Assembly: GCA_039545315.1 (NCBI GenBank)
Contig: BCIM01000011.1
Span: 310,001 to 374,000, forward strand
DNA: 64,000 nt
Origin: Kondoa malvinella
Taxonomy: Eukaryota > Basidiomycota > Agaricostilbomycetes > Agaricostilbales > Kondoaceae
Direction: 5' to 3'
Shown: positions 31,343 through 42,607 of the stretch, piece after piece
Position numbering within the stretch: the first letter of the stretch is position 1
Layout: every line of letters begins with the position of its first letter
The notes under the pieces: model-generated
Told to the model about the DNA's origin: nothing
The model's input: the letters and a program-made list of their open reading frames with translations, nothing else
Database searches by the model: none
Program-made: the position numbers and the translations under genes

Positions 31343-33427
31343 TTACATTGAAAAAATAGATTGCAGGGCTTGGTACACGTTCCGATCGTCAAACAGAGGT
31401 TGTGTTGGGTCATTGCTCTCCACCTCGACCAGCTCTATGCCAAGCGCTTCGATTGCTGCTGAATCGTCTATCTTGATCTGGCTCCCTCGAAGATGGATAA
31501 TATGCGTTCTGAGTGAACGATCAATTGAGAGGGAAGATCAATAGAGCATTGCTCACATGTAGTCATGAGCAGAGAAATGAACATTCGCTGCAGTGTCGTG
31601 CGCTTCGAGATTCTTATTTAGGCTGCGCTGGATGGCAGAGATGAAATCTTGTCCTGTAGATCCAGCAGGCATTTCTCTATCAGGTTGCGAGTTGAGCAGC
31701 AGGACTTTGTATTGCAGTGTAGTAGATGTAGCGATCTATGATCAAGTCAGCTCAGGAAACAATGTTGGGCAAATTGAGACGAACGGCTCGACCGACACCT
31801 CGTAGCGCGAGACAGGGTATGATGCTCGTCCACAAAGATCCCTAAGCAGAGTGTAAGCCAACATCTGGAATGATCGGTACTACTTACACAAGAGTATATC
31901 AGCAGCTTTGACGACAACAGACTCTTGATATAGTTCGGACTGTTGCAAATCAGGTTTCCGGCTTTCCATGAGTCGACTAGCCTACTTTGGTTTGGGGTAA
32001 ACCTAGAGCAATATTAGCCTGCACGTTATCACTCGAAGCGAGACACACCTGTCGACCAAAGCTGTTGATGTATTGGATATCCTTTATAGGAGATCGCAAA
32101 CTATGTTCTTCCATCTTATTGACAAGCATACACATGCTATCTGCATCTTCACGCTCATCGATATCGCCAGGCGTCGCAAAACCTAGACCATCATCATCGC
32201 CCTGATGTGGATCAGCGAGATCCTACAGATTGACTAGGATCTTACCAGAAGCATAGGTTGACCCTCAAAGATGGCTATAGGGTCGTTTGTGGGTGTTCGA
32301 TGTGGGTGCGAGATGTCATTTTGGCCAACTATTCGCGAGCCATCTTGAAGTTCTGCAGCGATAGTAGCGACCGAGCTTTTTGAACCCGTCAGCCAGGTCG
32401 AACAACGATGGTACTAGATGCTTACTTTGTAAAGACACAGGGGACGACTCTTGCGCGTTCCTTTGCGTCGGATCTGAGCGAGCGGATTGCGTGAAAAGCG
32501 GAAAACATACAGGTATGCCAGTCAAGGCAGAGAAGAGAAAGATGGCCGATTCGAGAGAACGGAAGAAGGAGAGGGCTCCAGCTAGAAAGAAGTTGCCTAT
32601 CGAGCCATTGCGGAAATTGAATCGCTTGCTAGGCGGACATGATATTGAAGGATTTCGAATACGAGATTATGTGAGACCTACTCTAGAGGATATAGCATCA
32701 GCTGTTATTGGTACGCGAATCTCGAACAACGAACGAGCACGCTTCAACAGTTCAGATTCTAGATGTACGAGGAAAGCGCGGATACTACGAGATAATCAGT
32801 CCAGGATGTAAGCCTAAGCGGATAAATTACGCTTCGCGCCTGTCCACAGGTACACCGCTCCAAAGAGGAGAGCTGCCTTCGACGATTGCCAACCAGTCGC
32901 TTTTGACCTGTTGTGAGGACGCTGTGCTAGACAAGCGATGACTGAGCAGATTCTTGATCCTGTCTGACGGCGATCCAGGAGGCGCAGCAGGTATGAGTCG
33001 GATCAGCCTTGATCTAATGTCGCCGACTAGAGAACACCTAGAGTCGGCTATAGCACTGACTACAACAGACAAACAGCGAACCTGAAGGGCCACCAATGAC
33101 ACGTATCAGCTCAGAGCTGCTTCCCCCATTATCGCTGATTGGCAAGACGAAAGCACAAGTGTTTGACAAAGCGAGGAAAGTGTCGACTAGATGATTTGCT
33201 CCGCTACCGCCAGATATTACGACACTGCTAATCTTGCCACCAGATTCATCCGAAGTCAAAGGCAGGAACGGCTGCACAGAAGGAGAAGAAGTCCTAGAAC
33301 GTGATGAAATGCTTGAAGCTCGCGAAATTTGCGGACCAAAGGGAGAGTCTCTTCCTGAACCCTCGCTGCTGTGTCTTGCCAATGTCTCGTGCGTCAATGT
33401 AGCTCGCAGCATGGATATCAAGGCCAA
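31343..33427 (-). CDS. CofD-like/YvcK-like protein (UPF0052)
   Basis: Many exons join into a CofD-fold protein. From 33427: a Ser-rich N-terminus, then SVVISGGSGANHLVDTFL and PISDNGGSSSELIRVIGGPS, joined to VGDIRSRLIRLIP. Then come AIVEGSSPLW, ESELLKRARS joined to KRFNFRNGSIGNFFLAGA, LESAIFLFSALTGIP, RVVPCVFTN joined to SVATIAAELQDGSRIVGQNDISHP, and IQYINSFGRQ. The end has GSLWTSIIPCLALRGVG, and the stop is at 31343. The GGSG phosphate loop, NGGS and FRNGSIGNFF blocks are those of the 2-phospholactate transferase/YvcK family; fungal members have no assigned reaction. Introns are about 44-60 bases. The plus-strand frames here are shadows. Confidence 0.85.
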
Positions 33428-33870
33428 GAGGTATCTTTAGCAAGCCATTGTTTTGAAGCAAACACCGCCCGCCCTTCTTGTCGAGGAACGATACCAGCTA
33501 TGCGTGCAAGATCTTGTAGAAAGCAGTACACGAGGCTCGCCAAGATCGTGGTCCTCAAGCTGTGCTATCAAATCAGACGGCTAACGCTGCCGCATCGCTT
33601 TCGGCGGGCTGGCTCTGCCCTGCAGACACTCATCGAACGTTCTCATTTTCTTCGGAACTGGTATTAGAGCTGTGCTATTTATTTTAAACTACACTGCTAT
33701 CTCGCGTGTTCTATATCGTCGCATCGCTTTTTGCTCTCATAGCCCAAGCGAACGTGCGAACGTGCGCGCTGTTTGGCCCGTGGCTTCTGTTGTTTGGACC
33801 TGTTCCTCTCATCTCATTCAGACGCCTCATTTAATCTTTCTTCACTCAATTCAACCTCTTAACGCGCAAG
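33428..33870. other. Divergent promoter region CofD-like / GDPD
   Basis: About 440 bases between two divergent starts. Pyrimidine-rich on the plus strand before 33871. No repeat, RNA gene or coding exon recognised. Confidence 0.45.
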
Positions 33871-35109
33871 ATGGTGCAAATCTGGGGCCACAGGTTTGCC
33901 TCGGTCGTCGAAATGTCGTGCAACCTGACTTCCAACTCAGAGGATTACGGGGCGCACTGCCAGAGAATACAATGTTCGCCTTCCGCGAAGCCATACGTCA
34001 GGGCTGTGATGCGATAGAAAGCGGCAAGTCCCATCTATCACCCAATGTTTTGACTCCGAAGACTAAGTACTATTGCAGACGTTCATCTCACAGCTGACAA
34101 CATTGTCGTTCTGCTTCATGATCCTACATTAGACAGAACGACAGATGGCCATGGCGAGATTGCTACCATGCCTTACTACAATGGCGTCGACAAGCTGCGG
34201 ACAAAGAAGAAGCCACGGCTAGAAGTCCCTACCTTCGAGCAGCTAATCGATCTTCTCCTCGAGCCTGAACACCAGCATATCCAGTTCAACATTGATTGCA
34301 AGCCTACGAACGACCCAGACAAGCTTTTCTATCGTATGTGCTCTTTGCAGGCCACCTCTTCAATGGCTGATATGACATTTGCTAAGTCATGAACGACATT
34401 ATCCAAAGGAAAGACTGCCCTTCCCTCGGCTCTCGACTGATCGTCGCTGTCTGGCATCAAGACTTTATTGCTCCAGCGCGGACGTACATGCGTGCGCAGA
34501 CTTCTTTGACTCAGAGCAATTCAAGCTGATATTTTCTGGTAGCCTACGCCAAGCTGCTGCATCTCGGTTGCTCAGTTTCGATCGCTCGGCGCCATTTCAT
34601 GGCATTAGATGGTCTCAGCTTGTTCTACTCTGCCTGGAGGACGAAAGAAGGTCAAGCGCTGTTACGTGACTGCAAAGAGCAGAACAAGATGACTGTAGTC
34701 TGGACCATCGTAAGTCTGGCTCTTCATCCAGCAGGTCAATTTGCCCATTGACCTTTTGCAATTCTAGAATGAGATTGAAGAGTGCGAGGAAGCTTTTCCT
34801 TGGGGTATGGATGCTATCATCACCGACAAACCAGCCGTGCTGTTCGTCTCTCGAGCTGCCTATAGCTGTAAGTATTCTACCTTTGGTGCAGACAAGCACT
34901 GATGACCATGCGAAGATGACGAAACGTCTTTGCGAACCAAAACGGGCATGGCTACAGCTTTCGTGCGCTTCTGCAAGCATTGGAGACTGAATCGCGAGTT
35001 CGACTCGTGGCAGAAAGATCTATGTCGATCTTCTCCAGGCGCTTCAGCTTCTTCCAGTGCATCTGAATCCGGCGAAAGCGAACTAGGTGGTGATCATCGT
35101 AAAGTTTAG
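33871..35109 (+). CDS. Glycerophosphodiester phosphodiesterase (PGC1-like)
   Basis: The start MVQIWGHR is at 33871; an intron (GTTTGC...ACTCAG) restores GHRGLRGALPENTMFAFREAIRQG, the GDPD signature with catalytic His. The next intron, 34024-34078, begins GCAAGT instead of GT and joins AIES to DVHLTADNIVVLLHDPTLDRTTDG, which carries the metal ligand and second His. Then TFEQLIDLLLEPEHQHIQFNIDCK, LIVAVWHQ, EECEEAFPWGMDAIITDKP, and a Ser-rich end at 35109. Family members hydrolyse glycerophosphodiesters or phosphatidylglycerol; the yeast PGC1 type is the closest by layout. Some middle exon borders around 34470-34680 are not settled. Confidence 0.85.
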
Positions 35110-35209
35110 AGGTTGATGTTGTTTTGGGACATTCAGTAGTCTTGCTCACAAGTTAGACTTTGTACATTTCCTTTTCCCTAGAGGTTTACATTTGTAATAA
35201 CAGTTTGAG

Positions 35210-37045
35210 TCAGAGCTCTAGCCTTTTAGACTTCGGAATGTCTGTGCGCTTCGAGTAGATCTCAGTTGCTGCTTTCTCATGCTTCATGCTCTCCGCTACT
35301 GCATCGACCTCGTCCAAGATGCGTAATAGGTTGCCTGTCAAAGTATTAGTTCGACTCTGTGAGCCTGATTTCGACCTTACCGCCCATAAGACCGATGACT
35401 TCCTTATCTGTCCATCCTCGGCGAATCATCTCGGCAATAAGGTTGGCTGATCAACCGCGTCAGATCAATCCAGTGAAGTGCAGCATGAGCTTACGATATT
35501 TCGATACATTCTCCAAGCCAATGACTCGACCTCCCGCATCATTTGGACCACCTATTCCGTCAAAGTCGGATCCTTCCTCTAAATGTCAGCTGGGTTGGAA
35601 AGCTATTCCTCCAGATGGCTCACCTATGCCGACATGACTTCTACCGCATTTTCTGCCCAAATAGTCAACTTGATCTGCCACTGTTTCGAGAGTAGCTGTT
35701 CCGTTCGCTAGGAAGCCAGGTACAAAGTTTGCCATGATCAAAGCATCGCCGGCAAGGACGCCAGATTCGCTAGTATCTCCTTTGTCGGCCCGTCCAATAC
35801 GGTCAAGCTGTTTCAGTACATGAGTTATTACATGATTCTACTTGAAAGCAGAGACGTACGACATAGTCTGGCACGTTGCGGACAGAGTCGTACTTAGAGC
35901 GAGAGCCTGAATGCGAAAAGATGATTGGAGCTTTTGATATGGATAAGGCGTCGGCAGCAGTCTTTGCCGAAGTGTGAGAAACATCGACGATCTGGAAGTA
36001 TATCAGAGGTGCAGAAGATCCAGAGAATTGGTCTGACCATGCCGATTCGATTCATCTCCTTCACCAGAACATGGCCAAATGAAGAGAGACCATCGTGTAC
36101 GGGTTCAATCGGTTCATTATCATCTGAACCAATTCAAGTCAAAATGATCAGGTCTTTCGAGTAACAACTTACATCCACAAGAATCAGCAAACGCATTGTT
36201 GCATGTATGCGTAAGAGTCATGTAGCGAGCGCCAAGCTGACGGTATTGTCTGAGCACAGAGAGCGAATTACCGATCTGATGTGCGCCTTCCAAGCCGAAT
36301 AGAGAAGCAATCTTTCCAGCTTTGAACGCTTTGCGCACGTCCGCTGCACTATCGGCGAACTGAAATGTCTGGCCATTACAGTGATCAGCTACCGGACAGC
36401 TATATGAAGGACTTCGCCGGGCATAGCTTACATCTTTATACCTTTCTATCATGATTCTTGCGACATCAAATTGCTCCAATGTATCGCGGACTCGATAGCT
36501 AGGCTTTGTGAAATCTGGACCTTCGTCAATTCCTGCTGTGTCGGCGCAGAGCACAAAGACTATAGAGGAATAAGAAGCGCAACGATAGCCGTGACATGAC
36601 ACTGACGACTCCAGAAGAAACCTCCAACATGACCTTTTCGTAGAGCTGGTATAGAGACATCGAAAGTGCTGTTTTCCTTTCTGAAGTCGACTTCGTATGG
36701 CTGGTCACCGTATCTAGACAGTCCCTGAGCTCACAGACCATAGTGTATGGATGCATATAGCTCGCGAGTAACGGATATTGATGGGGACGTCAACCTATCG
36801 GCCGAATTGAGCGCCTGCATAAGGACAAGCGGGGTGATACGAACATGTCCATCGATTAGCGGATGATCTCTCATGAGTCTCAGAGCTCTCTGGTGCGGAT
36901 CTTTAGGTACTTTGGTGCTTTCGTATGCATGTTTGATTAGGTATAGTGAAAGGAAGCAGAAGACAATGTTCAGAACGAGGGCGCTTCTGAGCGAGCGCGA
37001 GCGTTTGGCAGCTATTGCTGGTATTAATCGAGTCTTCTCGGCCAT
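35210..37045 (-). CDS. Membrane dipeptidase (renal dipeptidase family, M19)
   Basis: Zinc metallopeptidase with an N-terminal anchor. The start MAEKTRLIPAIAAKRSRS is at 37045, with a membrane helix ALVLNIVFCFLSLYLI, then HPLIDGH joined by an intron to VDVP, giving the H-x-D metal pair. LRKGHVGGFFWS follows, then EQFDVARIMIERYKDV, IASLFGLEGAHQIGNSLSVL with the bridging Glu, and YMTLTHTCNNAFADSC. Later exons include the repeated GGNL-type C-terminal block GNLLRILDEVDAVAESM, ending at 35210. Many short introns. Type II membrane orientation, facing a lumen or the cell outside, is inferred from the single N-terminal helix. Confidence 0.87.
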
Positions 37046-37462
37046 TTGGAATGACTCTTGCGTTAAGACGTGGTTCGAGGACAAGCTGATGATGTGACTA
37101 GAATCACGCCTGCACTGGCAGAGAAGTGGCAACAGGATTTGGCCTCATTGCATTGAAAGCTTGTCTGAGACATTTCCTTACGCCTGTTTAGCCTCCATGA
37201 TCTTTCGCAGCTAGACAATCCTTGCCTTCTTGCCTGGAAAGCGATGCTCAAGCGGTGCGCCAGCGGTGTTCCAGCGGTGCCCTAGGGGATGCTGCAGTGA
37301 CATGCGTTTGCAGGGCCTCCTACGAGCTGACATTAATAAGAGCATTGCAGGGTGACATGCCGACTAACATTGGAGCAGAAATTCGAACGAGGACCGCTTC
37401 ATTGCTGAAGAACAGGCAGATCTAAGCATAGAAAATACCAATAGCAGGTCGATAGGATGTCG
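37046..37462. other. Intergenic with a short tandem repeat
   Basis: About 415 bases between the dipeptidase start and the RGP1 stop. It holds three imperfect 11-base units at 37251-37283; nothing else is recognised. Confidence 0.45.
37251..37283. repeat. Three 11-base tandem units
   Basis: AGCGGTG followed by four variable bases, three times in a row at period 11. Short and non-coding; probably a minor minisatellite upstream of the dipeptidase. Confidence 0.6.
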
Positions 37463-40400
37463 CTAAATATCATCAGCTACGCTCACAACAGTATACGGAA
37501 GAAACGCACGAGCAGGATAACATTTGATTGGTATCGAGCATTCGATGACTTCCGACTTGGCTGGCAGGAGCACCACTGAGCCGTGCACCTCCTTGGGTGC
37601 TGATTGTGTCGCGCCAGGATTGTTTGCATTCAAGGGTGGATTTGACGACCCTCGTTGATGTATTCTTGGAGACCCGCTGGCCAGATTCGCTTCTTCTGCC
37701 GATTGAAAGAGAACAGGTCGGAAAGCGAGATCAGGTACGCCGCGGTAAGAGGTCTGTAGTTCGGCAGATTCAGACGCGATGGGCATGAGGTGACTTGGAC
37801 CGGTCTGCACTGGGACCGGATCGGCTATCGGGCTAGGTTCTGACCCGAAGGCATACGACTTGCTGCGCGAATGGCCGCTTATCGACGCCGCTCTCGAGAA
37901 GTCTGATGGTGTACGCGCATGTGAGCTGCGTCTTGACTGAGGTTGAGCATTCTCATCTGGTGGAGGCGGTGGTGGAAGGACGAGAAAGGATAGTCGAATG
38001 CTCCACTGTAGCTTGACTGCAAAGATGATCAGCGATAATCGCGTGCCTAGCGATCGGTAGCCTGACCTCCGCTAGTCGAAAAGTCTGGTGTTGCGCCGCT
38101 AGGGATACTCAAAGCAAATGTCATTCTCGTCGAGTCGAGCGTTGTTTCGTGCATCTCAGAGTGCAGTCTTCTGGTAGCCAAGCGGACTTGCTTCGCCTTT
38201 CGCACAGATATCGACGTTTCGATTTGTTCGTGTGTCTCCAATCGAGCTGAAACCTGTGACGACCAATGAAACAACGTGTATCAAAGGTACTTGTCTACTG
38301 ACCTTCAGCACCCTGGCATCGCTGCAATTCAAAGATATTGTTCCGTTAATAGTTTCGCCTAGACGGAATATTGATTTTGTGAGAGTGAGACTGGCAACAA
38401 GGTAGCCGTCCTTGTTTATGTCAAAAGACGCTGCACTATAGTTAGATTTGTTTCGTGCAGTGAGAAGGAATCACAAGCTCACATTTAGGTGCCGTCTTTG
38501 ATACTGTCTCGATAGCGGCCTTAGATCCAGCAAGCACTTCGCTGTCCCCCACGCCGATCGAAGGTAAGCTGACCGACATCCGGTCTCTAGCCTGTCGCTC
38601 GTGACGCTTTTCTGGGGCGTTGGCATCGAATTTTGGTGCAGAGGGCGGAGACAACATGCTTTGATACGGTGAAGACGGGAAGGGTGATCCGCCGATGACG
38701 GGAGATGTAAAGACGGCATTGAGCAAATTAGCGGCATACGAGTTAAAGTCATTCCTGTCTGTTGCTGTCAGAGAGATTGTTAGCTTTGCCTAGCAAATGG
38801 GAGCAGAACCTACCCGACTGGCTAGCTGGTGTGGCTTCTACTTTGGTCTCATCAACTACAGCTGTCTTGGCCTCCTCCCGTAGCCAGATGATGGGATTCG
38901 TCAAGTCGTAGAAAGGTCGTGCTCCCGATTCTGAGAATCTTTAACACTGGTCCTGTAGCAATAAAAGCGAACATACCAGCTACATTGTTATTGATCCGTA
39001 TAGGAACCCGCAGCAATCGACTGCGCTGTTGTGTTTCGCCGAGCGCTTTCGCTGGAGCTCGATTTGTGCCGACGAGTAAAGTGTAATTGAACTTGATCGC
39101 TCTGCCGCGAAAGGTAGGAGGAAGATCGCCAGGCAGAGTAAGGGTATACGAGACTGCACAATGATCAGAACATCGCTTGGGAGGTCGTGAGAAACTGACA
39201 AGTCTTGCTTTCGCCTTGACCTAGTACCAGATCGACAGCAAACACTGAAGGCGGCATCGTCAGGATCGGTATATTCCTTTCGTTCATCGCTCTCTCTCGC
39301 CTCTCTTCCCAGCTACCCTTCGCAAGGTTGGCATTCGGATTTGCGGACAGAACCCCAGTCGTAGGCTGATTCGCACCAGCATCAGGCGCATCTTCTGCCA
39401 GCTCTTCTCCTGACCAGAGCCAATTCATCCATCCCGACCGACTCTCCGGCCCAGCTTCTGTAGGTTCAAGACTTCCTCCTCCTACCAGACCCGTCTTCCG
39501 ACCTGCTGTTGCTTGTGCTTTCGTAGATTCGCCAAAGAGAGCTTGCTTAACAGCCAAAAATTCGGCAGGCTTGATCAAAGTCTCGTCGACTTCGAAGTTG
39601 CCTTGCAGTTGTGCGAACGTCCACAGCAGCGTTTGAGTGCCTTGACCCGGTAGACCAGGATCCCAAGCTGCTTCTGAGCTATGTGGTATTGTAAGAGAAG
39701 GAAAGCGAGGAACAGTAGTTGATGAAGGTTGCAGCGATGCTGATGATGTATTGGACGCCATCGACATTGTTCGCCGTAGTGGTGGTCCAGGTCGACGGTT
39801 TTGCGAAGTGAAGTCTGTCATGGTATCGCGCAACACCGAATCCATAGATTCATTACGACCACGGTTGTACAAGTCCACACTGGTCCGAGGTGTCGGTCGA
39901 GAATCTTCATCGACAATATCTTCTGGCAGCGAGATATTGGAATTTATGCCATCTGAATGCGAATAGAGCGGAGATTTGACATGGGCGGGAGAGGTCGAAT
40001 AGCTCTTCGAATGAGAGTGATGGCTGTCACTGGATAGGACCGATTCTTCATCGATAGCAGGAGGGATGCTCGATTTCGCGCTCGCAGACCGCCCGTTAAC
40101 GCTTGATCTGCCTACATCTGACGTATTCCGCGGTCTTAGTTGTTGTTGTTGTTGCTGCTGCAGGTATATCAAAGCAGCTTGCTGAGATGATGCATCGTAC
40201 AGATCCGGGCTGAATGCATTATGATCCAGCGCGACACTGTAATTGTTCTTCTTGTGACTAAGTGCAGGACCTCTTGGACGATCGTAGAGACTCTTTCGCG
40301 CGTCAGAAGACAGATCAAGAGAGTTTCGAGAAGACAGAGGCGCTCTAGATGCGGATTCGAGATTCTTGCCTATCAAGCCTTGTCTGACCGGCAAAGGTGA

Positions 40401-40712
40401 AGCTGTGGTAGGGGACGCTACGTATGGCTCAAAGGTAGAGCTTTGAGGTGTTCTGAGTGCCTGCTTGCTGTATAGAGGTGAAGCAGGGCTTGGCGGCGGT
40501 AGACTATGGGCGGAAGAGCTTAGCGACAGTGCAGATCTGTGACCTTGCTTGCCGGTTGATAAGCCATTCAGATGATTCTTGAGCGATGGCTGGCGCGAGA
40601 AAGGACTTTGCGCTTCAGGCAACAGGTTGCGAAAGGTGATGTGACAGGTGAAAGTTTCGCCAGCAAAATAGGATGCCTCTAGCGGTTTGACTGTCACTTC
40701 CAGCTGATCCAT
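37463..40712 (-). CDS. RGP1: RGP1, partner of RIC1 in the Ypt6/Rab6 GEF
   Basis: Arrestin-like Golgi protein. The start MDQLEVTVKPLEASYFAGETFTCHITFRN at 40712 is the Rgp1 opening. A long Ser-rich insertion follows, holding a run of seven Gln at about 40140, then TQTLLWTFAQLQGNFEVDETLIKP and PPSVFAVDLVLGQGESKT. Introns lead to SYTLTLPGDLPPTFRGRAIKFNYTLLVGT and VPIRINNN, the core Rgp1 block, then NPIIWL. The end has ECSIPIKCYPARAFLPYTVV and stops at 37463. The family forms the Ric1-Rgp1 exchange factor at the Golgi. The protein is longer than yeast Rgp1 mainly through the Ser-rich insertion, as in other basidiomycetes. Confidence 0.88.
40139..40161 (-). repeat. CAA/CAG triplet run coding polyglutamine
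   Basis: Mixed CAA and CAG codons inside the RGP1 gene coding seven consecutive Gln. Mixed codons make it less prone to slippage than a pure run. Confidence 0.8.
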
Positions 40713-41211
40713 AGCTCTCTGGTTATCTCTAGCAGGGTATCGAGGTCCTCATGGTATTATGTTGTTGGTGCATTGAAACAGACCTTCTCGAGTCCTCGAC
40801 GCGTCCGAGTGAGTTGTCAATAGGGATCAATTCCTTTTTAACGAGTACTCTGACTCTGATACGACTAAAATGTCCTCTGATGCTACTCTGAACTTTCGCG
40901 CCAGTCCACCGATCACAGATCCACAGTACTGGTATCGACGTGTCCAAGCCTTGATCATAAAAAGCCTGCGATGATCGCGCTTAGTCTCAGCCGATTCTGA
41001 TTTCCATCAGCGGACTTGTCTATACACGCTTGGACAACTTACTTATCAAAGCATTCACAATCCATGCGAAATTGTTAATGTTCGACCAGTCAGTAGTTTT
41101 GCGTCCATGAGCTGAGCCTACACGCACGAGCCGTCAGCAAACAATAGGTTCAAGAAATAAAGCACATACCTCGGTTAAAGGATCACATCAATCCATAATC
41201 TCCCTCCTTTT
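40713..41211. other. Intergenic, RGP1 promoter side
   Basis: About 500 bases between the RGP1 start and the LRR gene stop, both on the minus strand. If the alternative LRR end at 41175 is used the gap is slightly shorter. No RNA gene or repeat recognised. Confidence 0.4.
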
Positions 41212-42502
41212 CTAGTCATCATCGCCCATATCTCTTTCTTCAATTGCGCCTTTGGCGAAGTATTTTGCCCAGCCTTCCTCAGTGTCCCACTCCTTGGCCC
41301 GCTTGAGGCAATACAACTCTTGTTTGGCATGACTATCGGTATGTTTATCTCGCAACCCACTAAAGCAAGCCTGGTCAAGGAAGACCATCGATGCTTCCAA
41401 TCCACCAGTTCTACGTCCATATAGTCGAGCCAAGGATTGTAAGAGAGGTTTAATTCGGTCAGACTGGTGGTGCTGCTGGATAGTCTGACGAGGAATTGAG
41501 ATGGTGAGATACTTGTTGGGCATGGTAGATCTGCTAATTGAAGCGAGCGCAAATTCCGACATGTCGATAAAATGCTGAGCAGTGACAGGTTTAGCTGAAT
41601 ATTGGCCATACCACAGAGCGATAGTGAGCTGAGGTAAGGTAAAGTAGGTACGAGATACTTTGATAGATCTGTGCTGCTGGTCAGAGTGGAACTGCAGAGT
41701 AGATCGCGAACCGTTTTCATTCTGACTTGCGAGAAAGAAAGGTTGACAACGGTAATTGGATCCTCTTCTTCACCGGCCTGTCGTTCCCATTCAAGTTCGT
41801 CAACTTCAGGATTTGAGATGGAGCTTGTGCTTTTGTCTGTTACTTCTGGCATTCGGAGCAGCGCAGCGATACTACTTTCGTTCATAGGCGCAAGGATAGC
41901 TGACAGAGACATAAGACGTTCCTTCATATGCGCGGGCAGATATTGTAGGTAGTCTAGGAGATCTTGATCTTCCGTAGCGAGACGATCACTGTCAGGCAAA
42001 TAATGCAGTAGCTGGCTGATCGTAAGCAGACAGCTATCGAGCAGTGAGGGGGGCAATTGGTATTGTACAGGTCGCATCGTTTTCATCGTAGTTATACGAG
42101 CCTGCGCCAGACCGTGCGCCAGATCTGCAGCTGCAGCTGCATTAGCGACTCTTCGCTTCTGCTCTCTTTCGATATTGTTCCATGATCGAGGCGTTGGACC
42201 AGCTACTGAAGCTTGAAGAGTAGCCTTGTGTACAAGAGCACGATGCTGCTCTTGTGAGAGAGCGTAAGCGTTGGCTGGTGTTGTCGAGCCTAGATCCGCG
42301 ATTCGTTGCTGAGCGAGTCGGGTTCTCGTAGCTAGATCGAGCTGTAACACCGTCAACCCAATGACATGCTATTAGCAGGACAGTAACATACAGAGCCAGA
42401 CACTCGAGCGTTGTAATCCTCTCGAGCTCCCTGCAAACGCAGCCTTGATAACCGCTGTTGTATCGTTTCTCCTGCTTGCGAGCTCCCATTGCCGCTGTTC
42501 AT
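41212..42502 (-). CDS. Leucine-rich-repeat-like protein, unknown function
   Basis: The best start is MNSGNGSSQAGETIQQRLSRL at 42502, joined by a GTATGT...TTACAG intron to LDLATRTRLAQQRIADLG. The body is one long exon with an Ala-rich helical stretch, LPPSLLDSCLLTISQLLHYLPD, then leucine-rich units: YLSSLSLCGMANIQLNLSLL, NLRSLQLADLPC, SLTELNLSYNPWLD and SLTRLALVGC. A 41-base intron (GTTGCG...ACAAG) gives an end with EEGWAKYFAKGAIEERDMGDDD at 41212; without it the frame ends at 41175. The repeats suggest a protein-interaction surface; no family name is justified. Confidence 0.65.
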
Positions 42503-42607
42503 GCTGACTGATCAGTACAGTGTGCCCTTCAGCCAAGTCCAGATGTTATCGGCTGAAGCACGAGTAGAGCATGACAAGTTTGTTTGCCAGATGCGACGAT
42601 CTTCAAG

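Noticed and set aside
32218..32270. 23-base intron in the CofD-like gene
   Set aside because: A 44-base intron with a later CATCAG acceptor also keeps the frame and matches the usual intron size.
32380..32940. Plus-strand basic open frame with KKRRK-like stretches
   Set aside because: It is antisense to CofD exons that carry the conserved FRNGSIGNFF and LESAIFLFS blocks, so the plus frame is a shadow.
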